A DNA stretch of 64,000 bases, from NCBI RefSeq assembly GCF_003386285.1, contig NZ_QPNC01000024.1:62001-126000 (forward strand), written 5' to 3'. The position numbers and the translations under genes were made by a program. Source of the DNA: Nocardiopsis sp. FIRDI 009 (GTDB lineage Bacteria > Actinomycetota > Actinomycetes > Streptosporangiales > Streptosporangiaceae). The notes beneath the pieces are model-generated. The model did not search any database, was not told where the DNA came from, and saw only the letters and a list, made by a program, of their open reading frames with translations. Shown here piece after piece: positions 17,670 through 26,919 of the stretch (the first letter of the stretch is position 1; each line of letters starts with the position of its first letter).

Positions 17670-17731
17670 GGTTCGTCGTCCTCTCCGTGCGGGGCGTCAC
17701 TATGCGTGATACCAACACAGAGAACACGATA

Positions 17732-17748
17732 AGTTACAATGAGTAACT
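17732..17748. promoter_or_regulatory. Candidate operator upstream of the amidase
   Basis: A perfect inverted repeat AGTTAC-N5-GTAACT lies in a locally AT-rich stretch about 60 bp upstream of the amidase start, which is transcribed leftward. This form is typical of a dimeric repressor site; the cognate regulator is not evident in the window. Confidence 0.45.
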
Positions 17749-17816
17749 AAAGAGTGCGTTCCGGTTCCTTGGCGTGTCTCGGGCACCCCACCCACGACAC
17801 GGTCCTGAAACGCGGA

Positions 17817-17847
17817 TACCCCGCCTCTCCCGTGGAGAAGCGGGGTA
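17817..17847 (-). terminator. Hairpin terminator after rplI
   Basis: TACCCCGC-TTCTCC / GGAGA-GGCGGGGTA folds into a strong stem just past the rplI stop on the minus strand, separating the ribosomal operon from the amidase gene. The following T-tract is weak. Confidence 0.65.
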
Positions 17848-17869
17848 CCGACGAGTCGGACGGATCAGC

Positions 17870-18316
17870 TCAGACGCCGACGACGTCCAGCTTGATCTGC
17901 GCGGAGACCTCGGGGTGCAGGCGGACCTGGACCTTGTGGGCACCGACGGACTTGATCGGGTTCTTGATCTCGATCCGGCGCTTGTCCAGCTCGGGACCGC
18001 CGGAGGCCTTCACGGCCTCGACGATGTCCGCGGGCTTGACCGCACCGAACAGACGACCGCCCTCACCGGCGCGCTGCTTGAGGCGCACGGTGAGCGCACC
18101 GACCTGACCGGCGACCTGACGGGCCTCGTCCAGGCTGCGGATGTCACGCGCGGCGCGCGCCCGCTGGATCAGGTCGATCTGCTTCTGACCGCCGCGCGTC
18201 CACCGGATGGCGAACCCGCGGGGCAGCAGGTAGTTGCGGCCGTAGCCGTTCTTCACCTCGACGACGTCGCCGGGGGCTCCGAGACCGTTGACCTCGTGGG
18301 TCAGGATCAGCTTCAC
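17870..18316 (-). CDS. rplI: 50S ribosomal protein L9
   Basis: A 148-residue bL9. It begins MKLILTHEVNGLGAPGDVVEVKNGYGRNYL, the conserved N-terminal rRNA-binding domain, joined by a long helix to a C-terminal domain (GRLFGAVKPADIVEAV, IKSVGAHKVQVRLHPEV). GTG 18316 has GGGAGG eight bases upstream. Last gene of rpsF-ssb-rpsR-rplI. Confidence 0.97.
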   Translation of the reverse strand: MKLILTHEVNGLGAPGDVVEVKNGYGRNYLLPRGFAIRWTRGGQKQIDLIQRARAARDIRSLDEARQVAGQVGALTVRLKQRAGEGGRLFGAVKPADIVEAVKASGGPELDKRRIEIKNPIKSVGAHKVQVRLHPEVSAQIKLDVVGV

Positions 18317-18344
18317 GACAAAAACCTCCCTCGGAAAATCCCGG

Positions 18345-18581
18345 CTAGCGCGCGGTGCTGGTGTAGGGCAGCAGGGCCACCTCGCGCGCGTTCTTGATCG
18401 CGGTCGCGACGTCGCGCTGGTGCTGGGTGCAGTTACCCGTGACGCGGCGGGCGCGGATCTTTCCGCGCTCGGAGATGAACTTACGGAGAAGCGTGGTGTC
18501 CTTGTAGTCGATGTAGGACTGCTTCTCCTGGCAGAAAAGGCAAACCTTCTTCTTGGGCTTGCGAGCTGCCGCCTTCGCCAT
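18345..18581 (-). CDS. rpsR: 30S ribosomal protein S18
   Basis: A 78-residue bS18 with CLFCQEK, the C-x-x-C zinc-binding form found in many actinobacteria, then IDYKDTTLLRKFISERGKIRARRVTGNC. ATG 18581 follows AAGGAG; the longer in-frame extension has no ribosome site. It forms the S6-S18 pair in the small subunit platform, matching its operon with rpsF. Confidence 0.97.
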   Translation of the reverse strand: MAKAAARKPKKKVCLFCQEKQSYIDYKDTTLLRKFISERGKIRARRVTGNCTQHQRDVATAIKNAREVALLPYTSTAR

Positions 18582-18692
18582 CGTGGTGCTCCTTCGCAAG
18601 AGCCCCGGGGTCCTCCCGGGGATGGTCTGTGACAAGTGGAAAGTGACTCGGCGTCCTCAGGCGGACACCGGGCCGGGTGCGGGCGCGGCCGG

Positions 18693-19268
18693 TCAGAACG
18701 GCGGTTCGTCGGAGAAGCCTCCGCCGCCGCCACCACCGAAACCGCCACCGCCGTTGGTCGCCCACGGATCGTCGGCCGGGGGTCGGCCACCCTGGCCGCC
18801 CTGCTGGCCGCCGAAGCCGCCGCCCTGGTTCCCGTAGCCGCCGCCCTGGGGCTGGCCGCCACCGAAACCGCCGCCGCCTCCGCCGCCGAAGCCGCCGCCC
18901 TGGCGCTGCGTCTTGGTCACCTTGGCGGTGGCGCTGCGCAGGGCCGGGCCGACCTCGTCGACGTCGATCTCGAAGACGGTCCGCTTCTCGCCCTCACGGG
19001 TCTCGTACGAGCGCTGCTTCAGCCTGCCCTGCACGATGACGCGCATACCGCGCTGAAGGGACTCGGCCACGTTCTCCGCGTACTGCCGCCAGACGGTGCA
19101 GGTGAGGAACATGGACTCGCCGTCCTTCCACTCACCCGACTGGCGGTCGAAGGTGCGCGGCGTGGACGCCACACGGAAGTTGGCGACCGCGGCTCCGCTG
19201 GGCGTGAAGCGCAGTTCAGGGTCGTCGACGAGGTTGCCGACGAGCGTGATCTGGGTTTCGCCTGCCAT
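18693..19268 (-). CDS. ssb: Single-stranded DNA-binding protein
   Basis: A 191-residue SSB. The OB fold starts MAGETQITLVGNLVDDPELRFTPSGAAVANFRVA; a Gly/Gln-rich flexible tail of about 75 residues follows, ending in the acidic tip DEPPF that recruits replication and repair partners. Third-from-last position in the S6 operon, between rpsF and rpsR, as is standard. Confidence 0.97.
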   Translation of the reverse strand: MAGETQITLVGNLVDDPELRFTPSGAAVANFRVASTPRTFDRQSGEWKDGESMFLTCTVWRQYAENVAESLQRGMRVIVQGRLKQRSYETREGEKRTVFEIDVDEVGPALRSATAKVTKTQRQGGGFGGGGGGGFGGGQPQGGGYGNQGGGFGGQQGGQGGRPPADDPWATNGGGGFGGGGGGGFSDEPPF

Positions 19269-19389
19269 GGATCGGCTCCGGTTCGAGATAGTCGGATCAG
19301 GCGGGGTCGCCTGCTCCCCCGATCATCCGTGCCGCTAGTGACACTACGGACGTCTCGGGACGGCGGGGGGTGCGGGCGGGAACGCCCCG

Positions 19390-19680
19390 TCAGTGGACCT
19401 CGGGCCGGAGGACCTTGGTGCGCAGGACGGACTCGTTGATGCCGAGCTGGCGGTCCAGCTCCTTGACCGTGTCCGGCTTGGCGGTGAGGTCGATGACGGC
19501 GTAGATGCCCTCGGCGTTCTTGTCGATGTCGTAGGCGAGACGGCGCTTGCCCCAGATGTCGACCTTCTCGACCGAGCCGCCGTCGTTGCGGACGACACCC
19601 AGGAAGTTCTCCAGCGACGGGGCGACGGTGCGCTCGTCGAGGTTGGGGTCGAGGATGACCATGATTTCGTAACGACGCAT
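19390..19680 (-). CDS. rpsF: 30S ribosomal protein S6
   Basis: A 96-residue bS6 starting MRRYEIMVILDPNLDERTV with the conserved KVDIWGKRRLAYDI and LRTKVLRPE. First gene of the operon. On the minus strand a candidate extended -10 (TGGTAATCT; plus strand 19807-19812) lies upstream, without a good -35. Confidence 0.97.
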   Translation of the reverse strand: MRRYEIMVILDPNLDERTVAPSLENFLGVVRNDGGSVEKVDIWGKRRLAYDIDKNAEGIYAVIDLTAKPDTVKELDRQLGINESVLRTKVLRPEVH

Positions 19681-19897
19681 AGGCGTACGTTCCTCCTCTG
19701 GACTGTCGCGGCCATGGAATCTCCATGGCAGGAGGTCAGGAGCCCGGGGCCGGTTCCGCTCCCTGCGAGCGGGGCACCGTGCGGACTCTGAGCCATACGG
19801 GAGCCAAGATTACCAGTCGGCACGCACCGGATCGGCGGTGTCGCGGATACCCGTGGACAAGTCGACAAGAAGACTCGGCGGGGCCGTGGACACGCGA

Positions 19898-19935
19898 AGG
19901 GCCGGTGCGCGGGGTCGCCCCCGCGCACCGGCCCT
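19898..19935 (-). terminator. Terminator between the PBP gene and rpsF
   Basis: A 17-bp near-perfect stem (AGGGCCGGTGCGC... with ...GCGCACCGGCCCT) lies directly after the PBP stop. It should separate the PBP transcript from the rpsF operon downstream. Confidence 0.75.
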
Positions 19936-19958
19936 CCTCTCACGGCCGGACGGTCCGG

Positions 19959-22862
19959 TCAGTCCTCCCGTGAGGGGCGGATCATGGCGTTGGTGCCGCC
20001 GCCGGGCCTACCGGTGCCGGTGCCGGTACCGCCGCCGTCACCACCACCGTCGTCGGTCGGCTCGTCCGTGGGGTCCTCGGTCGGGTCCGGGCAGTTCCAG
20101 TCGAAGATGGGATCGCAGTCGTCGTCCCCGCCACCGGGATCGGGCTCCTCGCACAGGGGATCCGTCGGGTCGCACTCGCCGGGGTCACCGCCGTCCGGGC
20201 AGTCCGGGTTGTTCGGGTTGTTCGGGTTGCCGTTCCCGGGCCGGTCCGGATCGCAGACGTCGTCGTTGCTCGGGCTCGGGCTCGGCTCCTCACTCGGCTC
20301 CTCCGACGGGCTCTCGCTCGGGCTCGGGCTCGGGCTCGGACCGAAGTCCTCGACCTCGCCGACGTTCGCGCGCGGCGGGAAGTCCCGGACCTCCATGCCC
20401 GCCATCGCGGTGTCCATGAAGTGCTTCCACACCAGGGCGGAGGTGGTGCCACCGAAGACGGAGGTGTTGGGGATGCCCTCGAAGGCCAGCTTTCCATTGT
20501 CGTGCCGGCTCAGGCTGACCGCCGTCGTCACCTGCGGCGTGTACCCGACGAACCACGCCGACACCGCGTTGCTCGACGTACCCGTCTTGCCCGCCACCGG
20601 ACGCCCGTCGGCGAGGGCGGCGCGACCGCCACCGCCGGCCTCGACCACCTGGCGCATCGCGTAGGTGGCGTCGGCGGCGATGTCGGGGCTGATCACCCGG
20701 TCGCCCTGGAGCGCGTCCGCGTCGTTGGGCTCCACCTCGTTCCCCTTGCCGTCGCGCAGCTCGACGACCATGTGCGCGGGGATGCTGGTGCCCCCGTTGG
20801 CGATGGTCGAGTACGCGTTGGCCTGGTCGTACGTGCTCACGACGTGGGTGCCCAGGGCGATGAGCGGAGACGTGGTGGAACTCTCCGTGTGGATCGGGTT
20901 CACACCCAGGTCGATCGCCGTCTGCTCGACCGCCGGGGCAGTGACCACCTCGGCCGCGTGCACGTAGCTGGTGTTGATGGAGTCGGCCGTGGACTCGATC
21001 AGGTTGACGGCGCCGCGGCTCCGGTGGTCGGCGTTGCTCACCTCGCCCACACCCGCGAACGTCTGCGGTGAGTCGCCGTTGAACGTGGTCTCCATGCTGA
21101 TGTTCTGCTTGAGCGCGGTCACCAGCACGTAGGGCTTGTAGGACGACCCGGCCTGGGCCACGTGGGTGAGGGAGTTCTCCGGGTCCGTCACCACGTCGTC
21201 CCCGCCGTGGAACGCCAGGATCTGACCAGTCTCGTTGTCGACGGCGGTCAGGCCCTCCATGAGGAGGCTCTGGTCGAACCCGGCCACGGCCGGGAGCGCC
21301 TCGTCGAAGGCCATCCGGGCCGCGTCCATGAGGTCGGGGTCGAGCGACGTCTGCACCTGGTAGCCACCGGTGGCGAGGGCCTGGGCGTCGACACCGTCGT
21401 AACGCGCGATGATCTCGTTGATCACCTCCTGGCGGACGTAGCCGAACTTGGGGTCGCCCGAACCGGTCGCCTCGGGGTTGTACTCGACCCGCTCGGGGAG
21501 CTCCAGGGCCATGGCCTCATCGCGGGGCAGCCCCCGCTCGCCGCCCGTCTCCTCGTACATGAGCGCCAGCTGTTCCCTCATGTAGTCCCAGCGTTCCCCG
21601 GTGAGGTAGTCGTACCAGTAGCCGTCGCCCTCCTTGACGTTCTCGAACCTGCTGGGCTGCTGGATGATGGCGCCCAGGAACGCGCCCTCGGCGTCGGTCA
21701 GCTCGTCGAGGTCCTTGTCGAAGTAGCGTTCGGCGGCCATCTCGACGCCCGAGGCGCCGCGGCCGAAGTAGATCGTGTTGAGGTAGGTGGTGAGGATCTC
21801 GTCCTTGGGAACCTGCTGGTCCAGCTTGATCGCGATGAAGATCTCCTTGATCTTCCGGCTGATCGTCTGCTCGGTGCTGAGCTCGCTGGTGTAGTAGTTG
21901 CGCGCCATCTGCTGGGTGATGGTGGAGCCGCCGCCCGCGGACCCTCCGGTCACGACGGCGCGCCCGATTCCCCTGAAGTTGATGCCGCCGTCCTCGTAGA
22001 AGGACCGCTGCTCGGCGGCGAGCACGCCGTTGACGACCGCGGGGGGGATCTCCTCCCGCGTCACCGTGACCCGCTGGACGTCACCGGTGGTCACCGCGAC
22101 CTCGGGCTCGGCTCCCTCCTCCTCCGGCGCCCAGAAGATCTGGGTGGCCGAGGGTGGCTCCTCCGCCGCGTCCTGCAGCTCCTGCGCGTCGGGGGCCATC
22201 GCGTACAGGACCGCGAAGGCGGCCACGCCGCCGATGATCATGAGCCCGCAGAAGGCCAGCAGCGGCTTCCAGGTCTTGGACCAGGCCCGCCTGATCCACG
22301 GACGGTCGTCCGGCTCCTCCTGGCGCCCGCGACGACGTCCGCCGCCACCACCGCCGGACCCGCGACCTCCCCGGCCGGGACCACCCCGACCGGAACCGCG
22401 GCCGCCGCCTTCGGAGCGGGCGCGGTGCTCCCGCTCGCGCGGGTCACGCGGACCGTTGGCACGCCGACGACCGCCCGCGGCGCCCCCGTCCGCGGCCGCC
22501 GGCTCCGGACGACGACGGGGACGGTCGCCCTCGGGACGGCGACGCTGACGGTCCCCGTCCTCCGGCGGCCTGCGCCGGGGCCGCTCGCCGCCCTCCGGGG
22601 GACGACGGCGCTGACCGTCGGGGCGCCTGCGGGGATCGCCCCCCGCGCGCATCCCGTCGGGCTGGGGACGGGGCCGTCGGGGCCGCTCCGCGGGGCCGTC
22701 ACCGAAGAATCCGCCCTCGTCGTCGGGGCGCCGACGGCCACCCGCGCGTCCTCCCGGCGGCGGGCCGTCCGCCCTGCGCCGTCCACCGCCTCGTGGACCG
22801 TCGCCCGGGCCCTCGGCCCTGCGACGGCCGCCATCGGCATTCCGTCGTCGTTCGGTACTCAC
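19959..22862 (-). CDS. Bifunctional penicillin-binding protein (class A PBP)
   Basis: A 967-residue class A PBP that polymerises and cross-links peptidoglycan. Residues 1-199 are a cytoplasmic Arg/Gly/Pro-rich disordered region, 200-222 a membrane anchor (LLAFCGLMIIGGVAAFAVLY). The GT51 domain contains EQRSFYEDGGINFRGI, GGSTITQQMARN and TYLNTIYFGRGASGVEMAA. The transpeptidase has SxxK (AGSSYKPYV) and KTG (AGKTGTSSN). The last ~130 residues are an acidic Pro/Ser/Glu tail with six Cys (VCDPD, PDCPD, GECDP, PLCEE, DDCDP, WNCPD). GTG start. The Cys-bearing tail is unusual. Confidence 0.95.
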   Translation of the reverse strand: MSTERRRNADGGRRRAEGPGDGPRGGGRRRADGPPPGGRAGGRRRPDDEGGFFGDGPAERPRRPRPQPDGMRAGGDPRRRPDGQRRRPPEGGERPRRRPPEDGDRQRRRPEGDRPRRRPEPAAADGGAAGGRRRANGPRDPREREHRARSEGGGRGSGRGGPGRGGRGSGGGGGGRRRGRQEEPDDRPWIRRAWSKTWKPLLAFCGLMIIGGVAAFAVLYAMAPDAQELQDAAEEPPSATQIFWAPEEEGAEPEVAVTTGDVQRVTVTREEIPPAVVNGVLAAEQRSFYEDGGINFRGIGRAVVTGGSAGGGSTITQQMARNYYTSELSTEQTISRKIKEIFIAIKLDQQVPKDEILTTYLNTIYFGRGASGVEMAAERYFDKDLDELTDAEGAFLGAIIQQPSRFENVKEGDGYWYDYLTGERWDYMREQLALMYEETGGERGLPRDEAMALELPERVEYNPEATGSGDPKFGYVRQEVINEIIARYDGVDAQALATGGYQVQTSLDPDLMDAARMAFDEALPAVAGFDQSLLMEGLTAVDNETGQILAFHGGDDVVTDPENSLTHVAQAGSSYKPYVLVTALKQNISMETTFNGDSPQTFAGVGEVSNADHRSRGAVNLIESTADSINTSYVHAAEVVTAPAVEQTAIDLGVNPIHTESSTTSPLIALGTHVVSTYDQANAYSTIANGGTSIPAHMVVELRDGKGNEVEPNDADALQGDRVISPDIAADATYAMRQVVEAGGGGRAALADGRPVAGKTGTSSNAVSAWFVGYTPQVTTAVSLSRHDNGKLAFEGIPNTSVFGGTTSALVWKHFMDTAMAGMEVRDFPPRANVGEVEDFGPSPSPSPSESPSEEPSEEPSPSPSNDDVCDPDRPGNGNPNNPNNPDCPDGGDPGECDPTDPLCEEPDPGGGDDDCDPIFDWNCPDPTEDPTDEPTDDGGGDGGGTGTGTGRPGGGTNAMIRPSRED

Positions 22863-23656
22863 GTGGTCCTCGATTGCCTCTCACGGCCGGTCGGCCTGAC
22901 GATTCCTGGGTGGAACGGGGGGAGGTCCCCCTGGGGGATCAGTGGTCCGCGACCCGTCCGCGGTGACCGGCGCGGGTCGGCTCCCTGACGTCCGACTCCG
23001 CGGGTGCGCCCGTCGTCGGAGGCTTGTCGGAAGGACGCCCGAACGCGCGCGCGGGTTTTCAACGGGTCGCGAAGACGTTGGCCGCTGCTTCCTCCTGATC
23101 GTTGGCCTGCGTGGGCTGAACCCCGTGCCGGTGCCCTACTCCGGCAGGACGCCGCCGCGGCGGGGACGGTGTCCGGGGTGCTCCTGGCCGCGCACGCAAA
23201 TCACAGGTCACGTTAGAGCGATGGAACGGTATAGCACAACCCACGCGCGAGGGTAACGCGCTCGACGGAACGAACGGGCACGGCGGGGGACGAACCCGCC
23301 GGACGGCCGGACCGGGGGCGGAGCGCGCGGGCGCGGCGACCCCGTGTGAGATTCCACGCGGACCGGCGGGCCGGACGCCGGCGTGACCGGCCGGGCGTCG
23401 CGGACCGTACCCGCGTGTCACCCGGATGACATGCGGTTCCGCCGACGGGCGGGGATAGAGTCATTGCTGAACAAACCAGCCAGACATACATGTTCTCCCC
23501 GGGCCCGCGTGCCGTGTACGGGAACAGAACCGCCGCGTGCGCTGCTGACCACATACGGATAACGGACGCGGGACGACGGCCTCCGGCCCGGCCGGAGCGG
23601 TTCCGCCGTCGTGCGCTGTGGAATCCATGTTCGCGGAGAAGAAGGAGCAAGGACCA
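22863..23656. other. 794-bp divergent region between PBP gene and ino1, no gene seen
   Basis: No frame here has convincing coding bias. A leftward promoter candidate, TTACCC-N17-TATACC, lies at 23228-23256 for the PBP gene (about 360 nt leader). A rightward candidate, TTGCTG at 23464-23469 with TACATG at 23487-23492 (17 bp), precedes ino1. Many actinobacteria carry a PadR-type regulator beside ino1; I see none here. Confidence 0.45.
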
Positions 23657-24736
23657 ATGGGTTCGGTACGTGTAGCCGTCGTGGGCGTCGGCAACTGTGC
23701 GGCGTCGCTCGTCCAGGGCGTGCACTACTACAAGGACGCCAACCCGGAGTCCCGGGTGCCCGGCCTGATGCACGTCCAGTTCGGCCCGTACCACGTCCGC
23801 GACATCGAGTTCGTCGCGGCCTTCGACGTGGACGCGAAGAAGGTCGGTCACGACCTGGCCGACGCCATCGTGGCCAGCGAGAACAACACGATCAAGATCT
23901 GCGACGTCCCGCCGACCGGGGTGACCGTCATGCGCGGCCCGACCTACGACGGGCTCGGCAAGTACTACCGCGAGATGGTCCAGGAGTCCCCCGAGGACGC
24001 CGTGGACGTCGTCGCGGCGCTCAAGGCCAGCAAGGCCGACGTGCTGGTGTCCTACCTCCCGGTGGGCTCGGAGGAGGCCGACAGGTTCTACGCCCAGTGC
24101 GCGATCGACGCGGGTGTGGCCTTCGTCAACGCCCTGCCGGTGTTCATCGCCTCCGACCCCGAGTGGGCGGAGAAGTTCACCGAGGCGGGCGTCCCGATCA
24201 TCGGTGACGACATCAAGTCGCAGATCGGCGCGACCATCACCCACCGCGTGCTGTCCAAGCTGTTCGAGGACCGCGGCGTCATCGTCGACCGGACCTACCA
24301 GCTCAACTTCGGCGGCAACATGGACTTCAAGAACATGTTGGAGCGCGAGCGCCTGGAGTCGAAGAAGGTCTCCAAGACCCAGTCCGTCACCTCCCAGATC
24401 CCGCACGAACTCAACGCCGGGGCCGTGCACATCGGCCCGTCGGACCACGTGCCGTGGCTGGACGACCGCAAGTGGGCCTACATCCGCCTGGAGGGGCGCG
24501 CGTTCGGCGACGTCCCGCTGAACCTGGAGTACAAGCTGGAGGTCTGGGACTCCCCGAACTCCGCGGGCATCATCATCGACGCGGTCCGCGCGGCGAAGAT
24601 CGCCAAGGATCGCGGGATCGGCGGCCCGATCCTGGAGCCGTCCTCCTACTTCATGAAGTCCCCGCCCGTGCAGTACAGCGACAGCGAGGCGCACGACGCC
24701 GTCGAGCGCTTCATCGCCGGTGACGACGAGGGCTGA
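23657..24736 (+). CDS. ino1: Inositol-3-phosphate synthase
   Basis: A 359-residue enzyme converting glucose-6-phosphate to 1L-myo-inositol-1-phosphate, the first step to phosphatidylinositol and mycothiol. It opens with the NAD fold VRVAVVGVGNCAASLVQG, and shows the family blocks LPVGSEEADRFYAQCA, GDDIKSQIGATITHR, LNFGGNMDF and SPNSAGIIIDAVRAAKIA. ATG 23657 follows AGGAGCAAGGA. Length and motifs fit the actinobacterial form. Confidence 0.95.
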   Translation: MGSVRVAVVGVGNCAASLVQGVHYYKDANPESRVPGLMHVQFGPYHVRDIEFVAAFDVDAKKVGHDLADAIVASENNTIKICDVPPTGVTVMRGPTYDGLGKYYREMVQESPEDAVDVVAALKASKADVLVSYLPVGSEEADRFYAQCAIDAGVAFVNALPVFIASDPEWAEKFTEAGVPIIGDDIKSQIGATITHRVLSKLFEDRGVIVDRTYQLNFGGNMDFKNMLERERLESKKVSKTQSVTSQIPHELNAGAVHIGPSDHVPWLDDRKWAYIRLEGRAFGDVPLNLEYKLEVWDSPNSAGIIIDAVRAAKIAKDRGIGGPILEPSSYFMKSPPVQYSDSEAHDAVERFIAGDDEG

Positions 24737-24797
24737 CCCGTGTGCGCCCGGGGTCCCCAGGGCCCCGGGCCAACCGCCCACGCCCTAACCTGAACCC

Positions 24798-26102
24798 GTG
24801 TCCTTCTTCGGCGATCTGCGCGTGGTCCTGCGGGGACCGAGGTTCCGTCGGCTGTTCGGCACCCGTCTGGTCTCGCAGTTCTCCGACGGGGTGTACCAGG
24901 CCGGGCTGGCGGGGTTCGTCTTCTTCACCCCCGAACAGCACACGAGCGCGGGCGCCGTCGCGGCCGCCTTCGCGGTCCTGCTCCTCCCCTTCTCCGTGGT
25001 CGCCCCGTTCGCGGGCGTCCTCATCGACCGGTGGCCGCGCCGCCAGGTCCTGCTCCTGTCCTCCCTGGCCAAGGCGGCCCTCGCCGCGCTGACGGCCGTG
25101 CTGGTGTCGGACGGTGAGGGGCTCTCGTTCTTCGTCGCCGCGCTGCTGGTGCTGAGCGTCAACCGTTTCTTCCTGTCCGGGCTCTCCGCCGGTCTTCCGT
25201 ACGTGGTGCCCCGGGACAAGCTGATGATGGCCAACGCGGTCACCCCGACGAGCGGCACCGTCGCAAGCTTCCTGGGGGCGGGCGCGGGCGCGGCGATCGG
25301 CCTGGTCGGCGGCGAGGCCGCGCTGGGCACCGGGCTGATCCTGTTCACCGCCGCGTTGGGCTTCGTCGGCGCGGCCGGGGTGTCGCTCACCCTGGGGTAC
25401 CGGGAACTGGGCCCCCACCTGGAACGCGAACCGGAGGCCGTGCGGGCGGCCGTCGCCAGCGTGGTGCGCGGGATGGTCGACGGGCTCCGGCACGTGTGGC
25501 ACCGCCCCGCGCCCAGGGACGGCCTGCTGACGATGGGCGGGCACCGGGTCCTGTTCGGTATCGCCACGCTGATCACGCTGCTGCTGTACAACAACACGTT
25601 CACCGCGGGCGGCGTCGCGGGGCTCGCGGGCTTCTCCGTGGCGATGGGGGTGTCGGCGGTGGGGTTCTTCCTGGGTGCGGTGGCCACCCCGTGGGCGACC
25701 GCGCGGATGAGCCCGAGCGCGTGGATCGCGCTGCTGCTGGCGGTGGCGGCCGTCGCCCTGACCGCCTTCGGCCTCCCCTTCTCCCCCGCGCTGTTCCCCC
25801 TGGCCGCGTTCGTCCTGGGGCTGGTCTCCCAGGGGGTGAAGGTCACGGTCGACACGTTGGTTCAGCGACATGTCGACGACGCGTACCGGGGCCGGGTGTT
25901 CTCCGTCTACGACGTGCTGTTCAACGCGACGTTCGTCCTGGGTGCCGCGCTCACCGCCGGGCTGGTGCCGCCGTCGGGGGTGAGCGTCCCCGTGGTGGCC
26001 GGTGCCGCCGCCGTGTACCTGGCGATGGCCGCCGGGTGGGCGGCCCGGGCCCGGTGGACCGCCGCGCCGGGGGAGGACGAGGCGTCCAGGCGGGCCGTCT
26101 GA
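24798..26102 (+). CDS. MFS-type transporter
   Basis: A 434-residue membrane protein with about 12 hydrophobic segments and the MFS_3/EntS-like start (FGDLRVVLRGPRFRRLFGTRLVSQFSDGVYQAGLAGF). The loop 2-3 motif is LIDRWPRRQVLLLSS. It is probably an exporter; the substrate is unknown. GTG 24798 is 61 bp after ino1, with a GC hairpin between them (CCCGGGG/CCCCGGG), so co-transcription is uncertain. Confidence 0.85.
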   Translation: MSFFGDLRVVLRGPRFRRLFGTRLVSQFSDGVYQAGLAGFVFFTPEQHTSAGAVAAAFAVLLLPFSVVAPFAGVLIDRWPRRQVLLLSSLAKAALAALTAVLVSDGEGLSFFVAALLVLSVNRFFLSGLSAGLPYVVPRDKLMMANAVTPTSGTVASFLGAGAGAAIGLVGGEAALGTGLILFTAALGFVGAAGVSLTLGYRELGPHLEREPEAVRAAVASVVRGMVDGLRHVWHRPAPRDGLLTMGGHRVLFGIATLITLLLYNNTFTAGGVAGLAGFSVAMGVSAVGFFLGAVATPWATARMSPSAWIALLLAVAAVALTAFGLPFSPALFPLAAFVLGLVSQGVKVTVDTLVQRHVDDAYRGRVFSVYDVLFNATFVLGAALTAGLVPPSGVSVPVVAGAAAVYLAMAAGWAARARWTAAPGEDEASRRAV

Positions 26103-26181
26103 GGAGGGTGCCCGCGCCTCCTCCGGACCGGTGGACGGCGCCGGAGGACGGCGGTGGGAGACGAGCCGACGTCGGCGGACC

Positions 26182-26748
26182 CTAGCGGACGACGTCGAGG
26201 ACCTGCTTCTGCACACCGTTGGCGTACACCTCGTGCTCGACCAGCCTCAGCTTCTGGGCGTCCTTGTCCGTGTCGCTGAACAGCCGCTTGCCCGCGCCGA
26301 GCAGGACGGGGAACACCAGCAGGTGGTAGCGGTCGACCAGACCGGCGTCGGCGAGGGCCCGGCCCAGGGTGGCGCTGCCGTGGACGGAGATCGGGCCGCC
26401 CTCGGTCCTCCTGAGCTCGGCGACGTCGTCGACCGAACGCAGGATCGTGGCGGGCCAGCGCGGGTCCTCCTCGGCCAGCGTCGTGGAGACCACGTACCGG
26501 GGCATGGCGTTGTATCCGGCGAACTCCTCCGTCATCGTCGGCCAGACCGGCGCGAACGCCTCGTAGCTGCGACGCCCCATGAGCAGCGCCGTGGCCTCCT
26601 CCTGCTCCCGGGTCTTGATCTCGTAGGCGGCCGGATCCATCTCGACGCTCTTGAGGGTCCAGCCGGTGTTGCGGTACCCGGGTTCACCGCCGGGGGCCTC
26701 CATGACGCCGTCGACGGACATGAACGCGGTGACGATCAGGGGGCGCAT
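26182..26748 (-). CDS. Dihydrofolate reductase / RibD C-terminal family protein
   Basis: A 188-residue oxidoreductase of the DHFR-like RibD_C family: LIVTAFMSVDGVMEAPGG at the start, LLMGRRSYEAFAPVW, VVSTTL and SVHGSATLGRALADAGLVDRYHLLVFPVLLGAGKRLF. ATG 26748 follows AGGAGA. These accessory paralogues bind NADPH; their physiological substrate is generally unknown. Convergent with the MFS gene. Confidence 0.88.
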   Translation of the reverse strand: MRPLIVTAFMSVDGVMEAPGGEPGYRNTGWTLKSVEMDPAAYEIKTREQEEATALLMGRRSYEAFAPVWPTMTEEFAGYNAMPRYVVSTTLAEEDPRWPATILRSVDDVAELRRTEGGPISVHGSATLGRALADAGLVDRYHLLVFPVLLGAGKRLFSDTDKDAQKLRLVEHEVYANGVQKQVLDVVR

Positions 26749-26919
26749 CGTGGGTCTCCTCGGTCTCTCCTGTGTGCTGCCTTCATCGTCCCGTCGCACG
26801 GGGACACTCCGGATCGACACCTCTGTCAGACCTTTTCGAGAAATCCCTCGCCTCCCGGCCGAAGCGGTGGTTAGGCTTCCGTCTCCGGTCCCACCCCGGC
26901 GACCGAGAACGGAGACCCC

